Source: JOPF136 sp035517515 (GTDB taxonomy: Bacteria; Acidobacteriota; Terriglobia; Acidiferrales; UBA7541). Taken from it: DNA of 7,456 nt. Position 1 is the stretch's first letter. Each line of letters starts with the position of its first letter. Location of the stretch: contig DATIYQ010000318.1 in NCBI GenBank assembly GCA_035517515.1, positions 1 through 7,456 on the forward strand, given 5' to 3'. The notes beneath the pieces were generated by a model that ran no database searches, was not told the origin of the DNA, and was given only the letters and a program-made list of their open reading frames with translations. The position numbers and the translations under genes are program-made. Shown here piece by piece: positions 1 through 6,617 of this stretch.

Positions 1-101
1 TCCTGATTGGCCTGACGCGCCGCGGCCGGCAGAGCAAACAGCCCGGCGGCCGCCAACAACGCCCAGGCTTGCCAAATGCTATTTCGATGGGTTCCAAACA
101 T
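1..101 (-). CDS. N-terminus of a TPR protein paralogue (partial, runs off the left edge)
   Basis: Read on the minus strand from ATG at 101-99, the first 33 codons encode a signal-peptide-like start: MFGTHRNS, then a hydrophobic stretch (WALLAAAGLFALPAAA) and RQANQ. It matches the first 33 residues of the protein at 6618-7061 except for Pro30 to Gln; the only other base change is synonymous (Phe22 TTT versus TTC). The gene continues beyond base 1, so its length and the presence of TPR repeats cannot be seen. The same promoter-like sequence as in the other copy lies directly upstream. By analogy with the other copy it is probably an exported TPR protein. It could be a full-length gene of which the right-hand copy is a shortened version, or a fragment. 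Confidence 0.6.
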   Translation of the reverse strand, partial: MFGTHRNSIWQAWALLAAAGLFALPAAARQANQ

Positions 102-109
102 GAACCATC

Positions 110-138
110 ATTATCCTATAGTCGAGCGGCGGCTCCAA
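110..138 (-). promoter_or_regulatory. Candidate sigma-70-type promoter for the left TPR gene copy
   Basis: On the minus strand, TTGGAG (138-133) and GATAAT (115-110) are separated by exactly 17 bp, close to the -35 and -10 consensus. Transcription would start about 7 nt past the -10, almost at the ATG (101-99), implying a leaderless or very short-leader mRNA. An AGGA sits 12 nt before the ATG, overlapping the -10, and is too distant and misplaced to be a convincing ribosome-binding site. Prediction from sequence only. Confidence 0.45.
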
Positions 139-154
139 CGGGCTCCGTGCCTGG

Positions 155-556
155 GTGTTGGAGCATGTCGCCCTGGCCGAAGACGACCTTCGCGGCTTAA
201 TCGAGGAGAAGGTGATGAAGGCCCCAGCCGCGCCCGACCGTGACGTCAAGAAGATTGACGCCATGATTCTCGCGGGAGTTCCGGACCGCAGCCAGAAATT
301 CCAGGCGCCGAAGGAATTGCAGCCGGCGAACACCTTCGGGACGCCACAGGCCACGTTGAAGCACTTCCTGGAGTCGCGCGCGAAAGCCGAGGCTCTGCTG
401 AAGAACACACCCGATCTTCGCGACCATGCGATTGACAGCCCGATGGGGACGAAGCTCGACGCCTATGAATGGATTCTGTTCATCGGCGCGCACAGCGAGC
501 GGCACGCCAAGCAGATCCTGGAAGTGAAGGCCGACCCGAACTCCCCCAAAGAGTAG
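155..556 (+). pseudogene. DinB-fold protein, 5'-truncated remnant
   Basis: The 133 readable residues match the C-terminal two-thirds of the DinB/YfiT-like four-helix-bundle family common in Acidobacteriota. The three family metal-ligand histidines appear present: His4 in LEHVALAE, and His113 and His117 in HSERH. The ending (DAYEWILFIGAHSERHAKQI, then EVKADPN) is typical. Family members usually have some 50-90 residues before the LEHVALAE motif, including a conserved Trp segment and often a signal peptide; these are missing. In frame, the reading is open only back to a TAG at 119-121. The sole start available is GTG at 155, with no Shine-Dalgarno. The break coincides with the end of the 153-bp repeat (153/154). 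It was probably a thiol- or metal-dependent enzyme of unknown substrate and is now a remnant. Translation from GTG155 cannot be excluded. Confidence 0.75.
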
Positions 557-594
557 AGCCCGCGCGGGGGAGGCGTTCAAACAGATAGCAGGGA

Positions 595-624
595 AGGGCT
601 GGCTCAGGCGAGTGAGTCAGCCCT
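595..624. terminator. Stem-loop between convergent 3' ends
   Basis: AGGGCTGGCTCA (595-606) pairs with TGAGTCAGCCCT (613-624) with one mismatch, giving a 12-bp stem and a 6-nt loop. It lies 38 bp after the DinB stop and 75 bp after the PEP-CTERM stop, between converging genes, as a bidirectional terminator would. Neither strand has a U-tract after the stem, so it is at best a non-canonical terminator. Confidence 0.4.
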
Positions 625-664
625 CGCGGAGCTTGCAGCACTCACGTCCTGCCCTCGGTCCGCC

Positions 665-685
665 CAGCGCGTCCTGGCCGCGCTG
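665..685. terminator. GC-rich hairpin downstream of the PEP-CTERM gene
   Basis: CAGCGCG (665-671) and CGCGCTG (679-685) form a perfect 7-bp stem around a 7-nt loop. It begins 14 nt after the PEP-CTERM stop codon on the minus strand. On the plus strand the stem is followed by AGTTTCTCT, a weak T-rich tail that could also stop transcripts from the DinB side. There is no T-run on the minus strand. Candidate terminator only. Confidence 0.4.
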
Positions 686-699
686 AGTTTCTCTGCCGT

Positions 700-1245
700 T
701 TAGGCCGGACGCCTTCTCAGCAGCGTCGCCGCGGCCACCCCGGCGGCCAGCAGGAGCGTGGTGGCCGGCTCCGGCACGGTCGTAGGTGCGCTGACCGTGG
801 CGGAGTAGCTCAGCGTCAGCTCCTGCTCTGGAGTATCCGTGCAACCCAAATCCGCCGGATCGCAGAAATGCGCATCCAGGTAGAAGGTTCCGCTGTTCAC
901 GAATCCCACAGGAGCGTCCGCGTCCCAGGTGAGCTCGTATAGCCCGTCCACGCCGGGATTGTAGGTGACGGAGAACCCGGAATTAGGATCCACGATGGGG
1001 AAGCTGAAAACGTTCGCATTGGCAGTGGCGTGCGCAAAGCTGTCGGCACTGACGCCGTCGAGAATCAACGAGTCCGTGCTGCTGAAGTTGGTGATCGTGA
1101 ATCCCCAACCGATGGTCGAGCCCGCCGGGCCGGAGATGTCGGGCCCGGGGAGGAGCGAGATCGTCCATGCGTCGTCGGCGAGCGCCGCGGGGCAAAGGAA
1201 CAGCATTACGGCGATGACTCCGAGCAGTGCCGGCAGTTTCTTCAT
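700..1245 (-). CDS. PEP-CTERM sorting domain protein
   Basis: This 181-aa protein carries both export signals of the exosortase system. The N-terminal signal peptide (residues 1-23) has Lys2-Lys3, a hydrophobic core and cleavage after ALA. The C-terminal sorting signal has VPEPAT at 157-162, a short hydrophobic helix at about 162-175 and RRR at 177-179. In this system the protein is moved across the inner membrane, processed near PEP by an exosortase and released to the surface or extracellular matrix. The middle, about 25-150, is beta-rich; GWGFTITN (47-54), GLYELTWD (101-108) and APVGFVNSGTFYLDA (111-125) resemble a recurring type of PEP-CTERM protein I associate with acidobacteria. Cys128 and Cys135 could form a disulfide. 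The ATG at 1245 is fixed by AAAAGGAGG 5 nt upstream. It follows the PKD/HYR gene by 56 bp and is probably co-transcribed with it. No exosortase gene is in the window. The molecular function is unknown. Confidence 0.9.
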   Translation of the reverse strand: MKKLPALLGVIAVMLFLCPAALADDAWTISLLPGPDISGPAGSTIGWGFTITNFSSTDSLILDGVSADSFAHATANANVFSFPIVDPNSGFSVTYNPGVDGLYELTWDADAPVGFVNSGTFYLDAHFCDPADLGCTDTPEQELTLSYSATVSAPTTVPEPATTLLLAAGVAAATLLRRRPA

Positions 1246-1250
1246 GACGT

Positions 1251-1259
1251 CCTCCTTTT
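1251..1259 (-). promoter_or_regulatory. Strong Shine-Dalgarno of the PEP-CTERM gene
   Basis: The minus strand reads AAAAGGAGG followed by ACGTC and then ATG. This is a near-perfect anti-16S match with 5-nt spacing, and it fixes the start at 1245. It lies in the 56-bp gap after the PKD/HYR gene, so the second gene can be translated independently from a shared mRNA. Confidence 0.8.
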
Positions 1260-1260
1260 G

Positions 1261-1282
1261 CCCTCAGACCACCCTCAGACCA
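1261..1282. repeat. Exact 11-bp tandem duplication in the intergenic gap
   Basis: CCCTCAGACCA occurs twice in a row (1261-1271 and 1272-1282), between the end of the PKD/HYR gene and the Shine-Dalgarno of the PEP-CTERM gene. It may be slippage, or a paired site in the mRNA leader. Nothing further supports a function. Confidence 0.9.
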
Positions 1283-1301
1283 AATGGTTCGCGCGACTCA
1301 C

Positions 1302-4300
1302 CTACGGGATCACGGACTGCGCCAGCGAGTAGCTGTACGACGCGCCGGTCACGTCCTGCAGCGTGCCGGTCTCGGTGATTGAGAACCGCGTGACGCTCGC
1401 CGGCAGGCCAAGATAGATGCGCACGGGCACGCTGGCCCCGGCGTCGAGGCTGCCCAGTGGGAGCGGCAGAGCACCGGAGAGCGCGCTGTTGTACGTAACC
1501 GTGCCGGAGCCGGCAAGCGCGCGCAAAGCGACCTGGGTGATTTTCACTGCGCGCGCGCTGCCGGTGCCGGTATTGCTGACCTGCAAATCCAAGTAGTAGT
1601 TGCCGGAGCCGTCGCGGCCTTTCCCCACCACCGCGGCCCCGATGCGCGCGCTCCCCAGGATTACGGTGACGCTGGCCGTGCCGCTGCCCACATTCCCACT
1701 GGCGTCCAGGAAACGGAACGTGACCACCGTGGTGCCCAGCGGGAAGAGCGTGCTGTTGCTCACATTCATGCCGCCGGCCTGCGGAGAAAGCCGCACGGGC
1801 GAGGGATCCATATCGTCCAGTGCGAAGCCACCGGCGAGAAACGCGGCGAGGGCCGCTGAAGCGCTTCCTCGCGCTCCTCCGGCTTCCGTGGCCGCAATGC
1901 TGATGGACGCGGGTGGCGTGACCACCGGTGGAGTGGTGTCCGCAGGCGCTGCCGGATTCACCGTGATCGTTACGTTGGCGGACGCAGTGCCGCCCTTGCC
2001 GTCGTCGGCGGTCAGTTGCAAGACGTTCACTCCGACGGGCACGGTCACTTGAGGCTGCGCGCCGGTCACCAGCCCGAACGGGCCAGCCCACGTGAAGGTG
2101 AGTGCGTCGCCATCAGGGTCGCTCGATGCGGAGCCGTCCAACGTGACGGTTGCAGTGCCGCCGGCCGCGACAGTAACGGTTTGGTCGGGGCCGGCATTCG
2201 CGGTGGGCGGGTGATTCGTGAAAGCGATGCCACCGCCCGCACCCATCGTGAAGTTCTGACTGCTCAAGGCACCGGGTGAGGCGGTTCCGGTGTTGAAGAT
2301 GTGGTGGCCGAATGGCTTCGAAGTATCCACGGAGTAGACGTGGACGGCGTAAGGACCGCTGCCGGTGCCCACGCTCTGCACCGTGTAGTCGCCCGCGACG
2401 GGATTGTTGATTGCGTAGAAGCGCGGATGCGTGCCCGCGCCGGTGTCAGCTCCATTCCCGCCAAAGTCATTTACAGCGGCGCCGTTCTGGACGCCGAGCT
2501 TCTTTCCGTTGGGATCGGTCACCAGCACGTCTACCGGCGAGTCAATGCGGATGAGCACGGAGAGAGCGGCGCCGGCGGAGATGCTGGGCGGCCAGGCGGT
2601 AATGGGGCCGGCAGCCTCGATGCCTTGGGCGATCAATGACGGGCCGCCCTGTGCGACCGTGAAGACCGCGCCTGCGTAGGAAGATGTGCCGACCAGTCCC
2701 GTTTGCGTGCTGGCTACATTGTACGTTCCCCAGAACCCGCCGCCGACAGGCGGGGGAATTTCGGGGTCGTAGCGCACTTCAGGAGTGAGCGCGCATCCGT
2801 TGAAGGGATTCTGGAAGTAGTTGGCCATATTGCCGGGGTCGTCGAAGGGAAGCTCGCTGAAGGCAGTGAGCACGCCGTCGGAGGCAGTGGCACCGCTGTC
2901 AGATAAAAGAGTAAGTCCATAGCCGGAGTAATCGTCGAAGAGAACCCCACCGAGGCCGTCCATGGCGGCAAGGGCGCTGCCGTCAGTGGGCGCAGGACTC
3001 GTGCAGGGAAGGTAGGTCGGATGGGGGCCTGACAAGTTGTCCAAGACCCAGCCGCAGATTTCGCCGGAGGAGCCGAAGAGGTTCAGATTCAGATCGAAAC
3101 CCACGCCGCCTACGGTCCCTGTCGCGTGGATACTCAGTGGATTCTTAATTCGATCCAGACAGCCGCCCCGCGTGGCGTAGGTGGCGCCTGAGTGAAAAAA
3201 GAGAGCGGCGCCGGGACTGTTGATGCTCACGCTCGACAAGCTGGGGCCCAGTTCCGGCATTCTCTCCCAAAAATCCTGTTTCACGTGGTAGGTCACCGGC
3301 TGGTTGGTGTTCTGGGTGCTCCCGGGAAGTACCAGATTCAGCATGTAGGCATCTTCATTGACCACGAAGGGATCGCCGTGGTTCTGGTTGTCGTCGATCA
3401 CCACTTCGCGAAGCCGGGCCAGGGTGAGACCGCTACCATCCGCGATGTGCAAGCCCGGAAACGGTTCGGGATAACCAGTGGGCACGCCACCGACATCCTG
3501 GAACCAAGCGAACTTCTCGGGGGGCGCGCCCTTCACGGCGCAGCGCACCAGTTCCACGCCCGCGCTGCCGGCGATGTTGACGGCGAAGCGGAGCGCCACG
3601 ACGCGACCGCTCGAATCGAGGATGATGCCGTCTTGCGGAGAAGAGCCTCCGGCAAGCTGGCAAAAATCCTCGACGGCGCCGCCGCGGATGCGCTGGATGA
3701 CGTTGTCGCAGGGTGTACCGTAGCAGTTGCCTTCGCCGCTTTGAATGAAGAGATCGTTGTCCTGCCGGTCTACTACGTGGACGGTAGCAGAGGAGGCCCC
3801 GATGTTGCCGGCTTGATCCTTGTACTCGACCACGATCGGAGTATCACCCTCGGGAAAGACAGTGGAGGACGTGACCGGAGTGCCGTTGGCCACCACGCGA
3901 TAGAACTGCGGGCTGGCATCGACATCGTCCACGGCCGAGGTGGTGGCGCCGGAGAGCATGTAGCTGGATAGTTTCGAGGATTGGCTGACCGTGGCGCTGC
4001 CCGGTTCAGTGACGCTGACCGTGATGTCGGGAGCGTCCACGACCGGAGGGGTGACGTCCACCACCACCTCGACGCTGGCCCCTGCGTATGCGCAGGAATG
4101 CAGCACGCGGTTCTGGCTATCGTAGTGGGTGTCGCACACGGTCAGGGTAAAGAAGTAGTCGCCTGGATTGGGGATGGTTGTCTGGACGATGGAGCTCGTG
4201 CCGATCAGGGCGCCATAGTTGTCCCTCCACTCGTAGGTGATGGGATCGCCGTCAGGATCGAACGACTGTGATGCGTCGAGCGTGGGCATGGCAGCCACGC

Positions 4301-4445
4301 CGGGGTGGACGCCGATTCTCTGTGGTGGCCCGGTCATGGCGTGCGGAGGATTGTTTGCAGCGAGGGCGGGCAAGGCCAGCAAGGTAAGCAGCGCACACCC
4401 AAGCGGAGGAGACGCGTACCGCAGGGCTCTTAAGCGAATCTTCAT
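1302..4445 (-). CDS. Large secreted protein with duplicated PKD-HYR domain pairs
   Basis: A 1047-aa exported protein of unknown exact role, probably adhesive or structural. Residues 1-29 form a signal peptide (basic start, hydrophobic core, ALPALA cleavage site). PKD domain 1 spans about 40-130 with the signature SFDPDGDPITYEW (61-73). A HYR-like domain follows at about 132-226 (VDDVDASPQ, then TPIVVEYKDQAGNIG). A middle segment, about 227-740, matches nothing I recognise with certainty; it holds eight cysteines (241, 246, 262, 302, 429, 464, 481, 551). A beta-sandwich-like piece at about 625-707 has the patterns VLVTDPNGKKLG and NPVAGDYTVQSVGTGSGPYAV. A second PKD (about 745-830, SSDPDGDALTFTW) and a second HYR (about 838-930) repeat the pair. 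The tail, 931-1047, is a beta-rich domain. There is no LPXTG, PEP-CTERM or obvious membrane anchor. The ATG at 4445 has GGAGG 7 nt upstream and gives an immediate signal peptide. The frame stays open further upstream, but only antisense to the divergent gene. First gene of a likely two-gene unit with the PEP-CTERM gene. Confidence 0.88.
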   Translation of the reverse strand: MKIRLRALRYASPPLGCALLTLLALPALAANNPPHAMTGPPQRIGVHPGVAAMPTLDASQSFDPDGDPITYEWRDNYGALIGTSSIVQTTIPNPGDYFFTLTVCDTHYDSQNRVLHSCAYAGASVEVVVDVTPPVVDAPDITVSVTEPGSATVSQSSKLSSYMLSGATTSAVDDVDASPQFYRVVANGTPVTSSTVFPEGDTPIVVEYKDQAGNIGASSATVHVVDRQDNDLFIQSGEGNCYGTPCDNVIQRIRGGAVEDFCQLAGGSSPQDGIILDSSGRVVALRFAVNIAGSAGVELVRCAVKGAPPEKFAWFQDVGGVPTGYPEPFPGLHIADGSGLTLARLREVVIDDNQNHGDPFVVNEDAYMLNLVLPGSTQNTNQPVTYHVKQDFWERMPELGPSLSSVSINSPGAALFFHSGATYATRGGCLDRIKNPLSIHATGTVGGVGFDLNLNLFGSSGEICGWVLDNLSGPHPTYLPCTSPAPTDGSALAAMDGLGGVLFDDYSGYGLTLLSDSGATASDGVLTAFSELPFDDPGNMANYFQNPFNGCALTPEVRYDPEIPPPVGGGFWGTYNVASTQTGLVGTSSYAGAVFTVAQGGPSLIAQGIEAAGPITAWPPSISAGAALSVLIRIDSPVDVLVTDPNGKKLGVQNGAAVNDFGGNGADTGAGTHPRFYAINNPVAGDYTVQSVGTGSGPYAVHVYSVDTSKPFGHHIFNTGTASPGALSSQNFTMGAGGGIAFTNHPPTANAGPDQTVTVAAGGTATVTLDGSASSDPDGDALTFTWAGPFGLVTGAQPQVTVPVGVNVLQLTADDGKGGTASANVTITVNPAAPADTTPPVVTPPASISIAATEAGGARGSASAALAAFLAGGFALDDMDPSPVRLSPQAGGMNVSNSTLFPLGTTVVTFRFLDASGNVGSGTASVTVILGSARIGAAVVGKGRDGSGNYYLDLQVSNTGTGSARAVKITQVALRALAGSGTVTYNSALSGALPLPLGSLDAGASVPVRIYLGLPASVTRFSITETGTLQDVTGASYSYSLAQSVIP

Positions 4446-4644
4446 AAGAGAGCCTCCACCACCAACCGCGGCCCGCGCGATAGGCGGAAATGGTTGCTTC
4501 GGTATCGGCCGGCGCGTTACTCTAGATGTCAGGCAGTACTCCTGAGGGCGCCGCACCGCCGATAGGTCGGCAGCATAAGCCGTGCGCGCGTGACGCGTCT
4601 TACTCGCAGGTTCGTCTTTTTCTGAAAGTTTCTTGAATTCGCCT
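4446..4644. promoter_or_regulatory. Divergent intergenic region (promoters for both directions expected)
   Basis: This 199-bp gap separates the start of the PKD/HYR gene (minus) from the regulator gene (plus), so promoters for both should lie here. I could not identify convincing -35/-10 pairs. Visible structure includes an inverted repeat GCCGA-TAGG-TCGGC (4558-4571) and an 8-bp palindrome GACGCGTC (4592-4599). Either could be a protein-binding site, but short GC-rich palindromes arise easily by chance at this composition. Confidence 0.4.
4453..4460 (-). promoter_or_regulatory. Shine-Dalgarno of the PKD/HYR gene
   Basis: The minus strand reads GGTGGAGG, then a 7-nt spacer, then ATG at 4445-4443. 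This supports the chosen start over the much longer open frame, which would extend back to 5300 across the divergent regulator gene. Confidence 0.75.
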
Positions 4645-6516
4645 ATGAGGCAGGCAGCACAGAGCTTATTCGCCTTCGGGCCCTTCCACCTGGACCCTGC
4701 CCAGCGGTTGCTCTTTCGCGATGCTGAGGTCGTTTCCTTGACTCCCAAGGCCCTCGACACCTTGCTCGTGCTTGTGGAAAACCGCGGCCGCCTGCTCACG
4801 AAAGACGAACTGCTGGAGCGCGTGTGGCCCGGCACGTTTGTCGAAGAGGTGACCCTCGCCAAGAACATTTCCACGCTGCGCAAAGCGCTCGGGGACGCCC
4901 CGGGCGGCGGGGAGTACATCGAGACGCACTCGAAGCGGGGATATCGCTTCGTTGCCGAGGTGCGCAAAGTTGAGCCGGAAACGATGGCTGTTCCCGCTCC
5001 CGCTCCATTCCAAGACCAGGCAGCCCCAGGCGCGCCTCCGCGTTCCGTTTCCAATGCCTGGCGAGTTCCGGCCATCGTTCTCGTATGTCTGCTGTTTGCC
5101 GGAGGGGCCATCTGGTATCGAAGCCGTTCCCAGGTCGCGCCCGTGGGAACAAAAATCATGCTGGCCGTGCTGCCGTTTGAGAATTTGAGCGGCGACCCGG
5201 AGCAGGAATACTTCAGCAACGGACTGACCGAGGAAATGATCACGCACCTCGGGCGGCTCGACCCGGGGCGTCTCGGGGTGATCGCGCGGACCTCCGCCAT
5301 GCAATATAAGGGCGCGCATAAAGACGCGCGGCAGATCGGAAATGAACTGCACGTGGATTACCTGCTCGAGGGCAGCGTGCGCCGCGAGGGGAGCCGCGTC
5401 CGTATCTCCGCCCAGCTCATCCAGGTCAGCGATCAGAGCCATCGGTGGGCAGAAGACTACGACCGGCAGATGAGCGACATCCTCGCCGTCCAGAGCGAGG
5501 TGGCCGGCGCCATCGCGCAGGAAATCCGGCTGAAGCTCACGCCCGAAGAGCATTCACGCCTGCAGAACGCCCGCGCCGTCAACCCGGAAGCCTACGAGGA
5601 TTACCTGAAGGGGCGCTATTTCTGGAACAAGCGCACGGTGGAGGGGCACCGGAAGGCCATCGAGTTTTTCGAGAAGGCAGTGGTGCTGGACCCCAATTAC
5701 GCGCAGGCCTATGCCGGTCTGGCTGACGCCTCGGCCGGGCTCGGCTCCTGGGCCAACACGGTGATGCCGCGGCGCGAGGCCATGAGTCAGGCGCGCACTG
5801 CGGCGCAAAAGGCGCTGGCACTCGATGAGTCGCTGGCCGACGCGCACGCTTCATTGGGATTTGTGAGAATGCATTACGACTGGGATTTCGCAGGGGCAGA
5901 GAAGGAATTTCAGCGGGCGATTGCGCTTGATCCCGGCTATGCCACGGCACATCACTGGTATGCGTATGACCTGGTGGCGCTGGCGAGGCTGGACGACGCG
6001 CTCGCGGAGATTCGCCGCGCGCAGAAGGCCGACCCTCTCTCGGTGATCATCGTTCGGGACGTGGGAGAGATGCTGCTGTTCGAGGGACGCGATGACGAAG
6101 CCATCGTGCAATGCCGCAAGGCACAGGAAATGGATCCGGATTTCGGACTGACGCACTGGTTGTTGGGCTTGGCCTACCAACGAAAGGGCCAATCGCGGAA
6201 AGCCATGGAGGAAATGGATGCGGCGGGGCGCAGCACCAATCCGAACGCCGCGGGAGTCGTTTTTGCCCTCCAAGGGAAGCGGGCCGAGGCGCACCGCCTG
6301 CTCGCTCACCTGGAGAAAGATTACGGCTCCGCCCTGGACCGCGCCATCGTCTACGTGAATTTGCGGGAAAAGAATATGGCGTTCGCTTCTTTAGAGAAAG
6401 CAGTGGAGGAGCGCGATGGCGGCCTGATCATCATGCGCTTTACGCCCGAGTGGGGGCCGATCCGCGCAGACCCGCGGTTCGGGCAATTGGAACGCCGAGT
6501 GGGAGTGCTGCAATAG
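4645..6516 (+). CDS. Membrane-anchored winged-helix regulator with TolB-like and TPR domains (CadC/ToxR-like)
   Basis: A predicted 623-aa one-component regulator. Residues 7-106 form an OmpR/PhoB-type winged helix (Trans_reg_C): FAFGPFHLDP, LTPKALDTLLVLVENRG (32-48), a recognition-helix region around VTLAKNISTLRKALGD (69-84), and the wing GYRFVAEV (99-106). A Pro/Ala-rich linker (about 110-140) leads to one transmembrane helix (about 141-158, VPAIVLVCLLFAGGAIW). DNA binding is therefore cytoplasmic and the rest probably periplasmic. Residues 171-274 carry the TolB-like motif set (LAVLPFENLSGDPEQEYFSN; LLEGSVRREGSRVRISAQL), followed by four or more TPR units (about 314-529) and a typical C-terminal DPRFGQLERRVG. 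This architecture is abundant in acidobacteria; targets and ligands are mostly unknown. There is no kinase domain. The start is uncertain: ATG4645 is used here, while TTG4633 would add four residues; neither has a good Shine-Dalgarno. It is divergent from the secreted-protein unit, a plausible target. Confidence 0.9.
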   Translation: MRQAAQSLFAFGPFHLDPAQRLLFRDAEVVSLTPKALDTLLVLVENRGRLLTKDELLERVWPGTFVEEVTLAKNISTLRKALGDAPGGGEYIETHSKRGYRFVAEVRKVEPETMAVPAPAPFQDQAAPGAPPRSVSNAWRVPAIVLVCLLFAGGAIWYRSRSQVAPVGTKIMLAVLPFENLSGDPEQEYFSNGLTEEMITHLGRLDPGRLGVIARTSAMQYKGAHKDARQIGNELHVDYLLEGSVRREGSRVRISAQLIQVSDQSHRWAEDYDRQMSDILAVQSEVAGAIAQEIRLKLTPEEHSRLQNARAVNPEAYEDYLKGRYFWNKRTVEGHRKAIEFFEKAVVLDPNYAQAYAGLADASAGLGSWANTVMPRREAMSQARTAAQKALALDESLADAHASLGFVRMHYDWDFAGAEKEFQRAIALDPGYATAHHWYAYDLVALARLDDALAEIRRAQKADPLSVIIVRDVGEMLLFEGRDDEAIVQCRKAQEMDPDFGLTHWLLGLAYQRKGQSRKAMEEMDAAGRSTNPNAAGVVFALQGKRAEAHRLLAHLEKDYGSALDRAIVYVNLREKNMAFASLEKAVEERDGGLIIMRFTPEWGPIRADPRFGQLERRVGVLQ

Positions 6517-6617
6517 AGAAGGGCTTTCGGGCGGGTAACAGCAGCACGCGCGGAGAGTTCCGGCCGCGGCTACGACTGGCGCTCGTTCTCCAGGTTTTGT
6601 GAGGCTTCTGTGGACGG

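Larger units (their letters stand above)
1..153. repeat. Left copy of a 153-bp direct repeat
   Basis: Bases 1-153 match 6961-7113 in the same orientation with two mismatches (13 T/G and 36 A/G). The match stops sharply at 153/154, where the DinB-family coding sequence begins, and is still running at base 1, so the true repeat may be longer. It contains a promoter-like sequence and the 5' end of a minus-strand TPR gene. There are no terminal inverted repeats or target-site duplications suggesting a transposon. The offset between copies is 6960 bp. Confidence 0.97.

Noticed and set aside
1..153. Repeat as an insertion sequence or transposon end.
   Set aside because: No inverted repeats, transposase or target duplication are seen. 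The repeat is simply the 5' part of a gene and its promoter.
700..1245. PEP-CTERM protein as a lipoprotein (Cys18 in LFLC).
   Set aside because: The residues before Cys18 do not fit a lipobox (Leu at -1), and ALA at 21-23 is a good ordinary signal-peptidase site.
1264..2091. Minus-strand frame of 275 codons overlapping the PKD/HYR gene.
   Set aside because: It is extremely Arg/Gly/His-rich, typical of an out-of-frame reading of GC-rich coding DNA. The overlapping frame has clear PKD/HYR domains.
3192..3971. Open frame of 259 codons on the plus strand.
   Set aside because: It is antisense to the PKD/HYR gene, in a GC-rich region where long shadow frames are expected. Its composition is His/Ala/Gly/Arg-rich with no recognisable motif.
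4446..5300. Frame of the PKD/HYR gene stays open for another 285 codons upstream.
   Set aside because: The extension lies antisense to the well-supported regulator gene and is rich in Arg/Ser with no domain. The signal peptide and Shine-Dalgarno at 4445 mark the real start.
4666..5553. Open frame of 295 codons on the minus strand.
   Set aside because: It is a shadow of the winged-helix/TolB regulator gene, with no domain, signal or start context.
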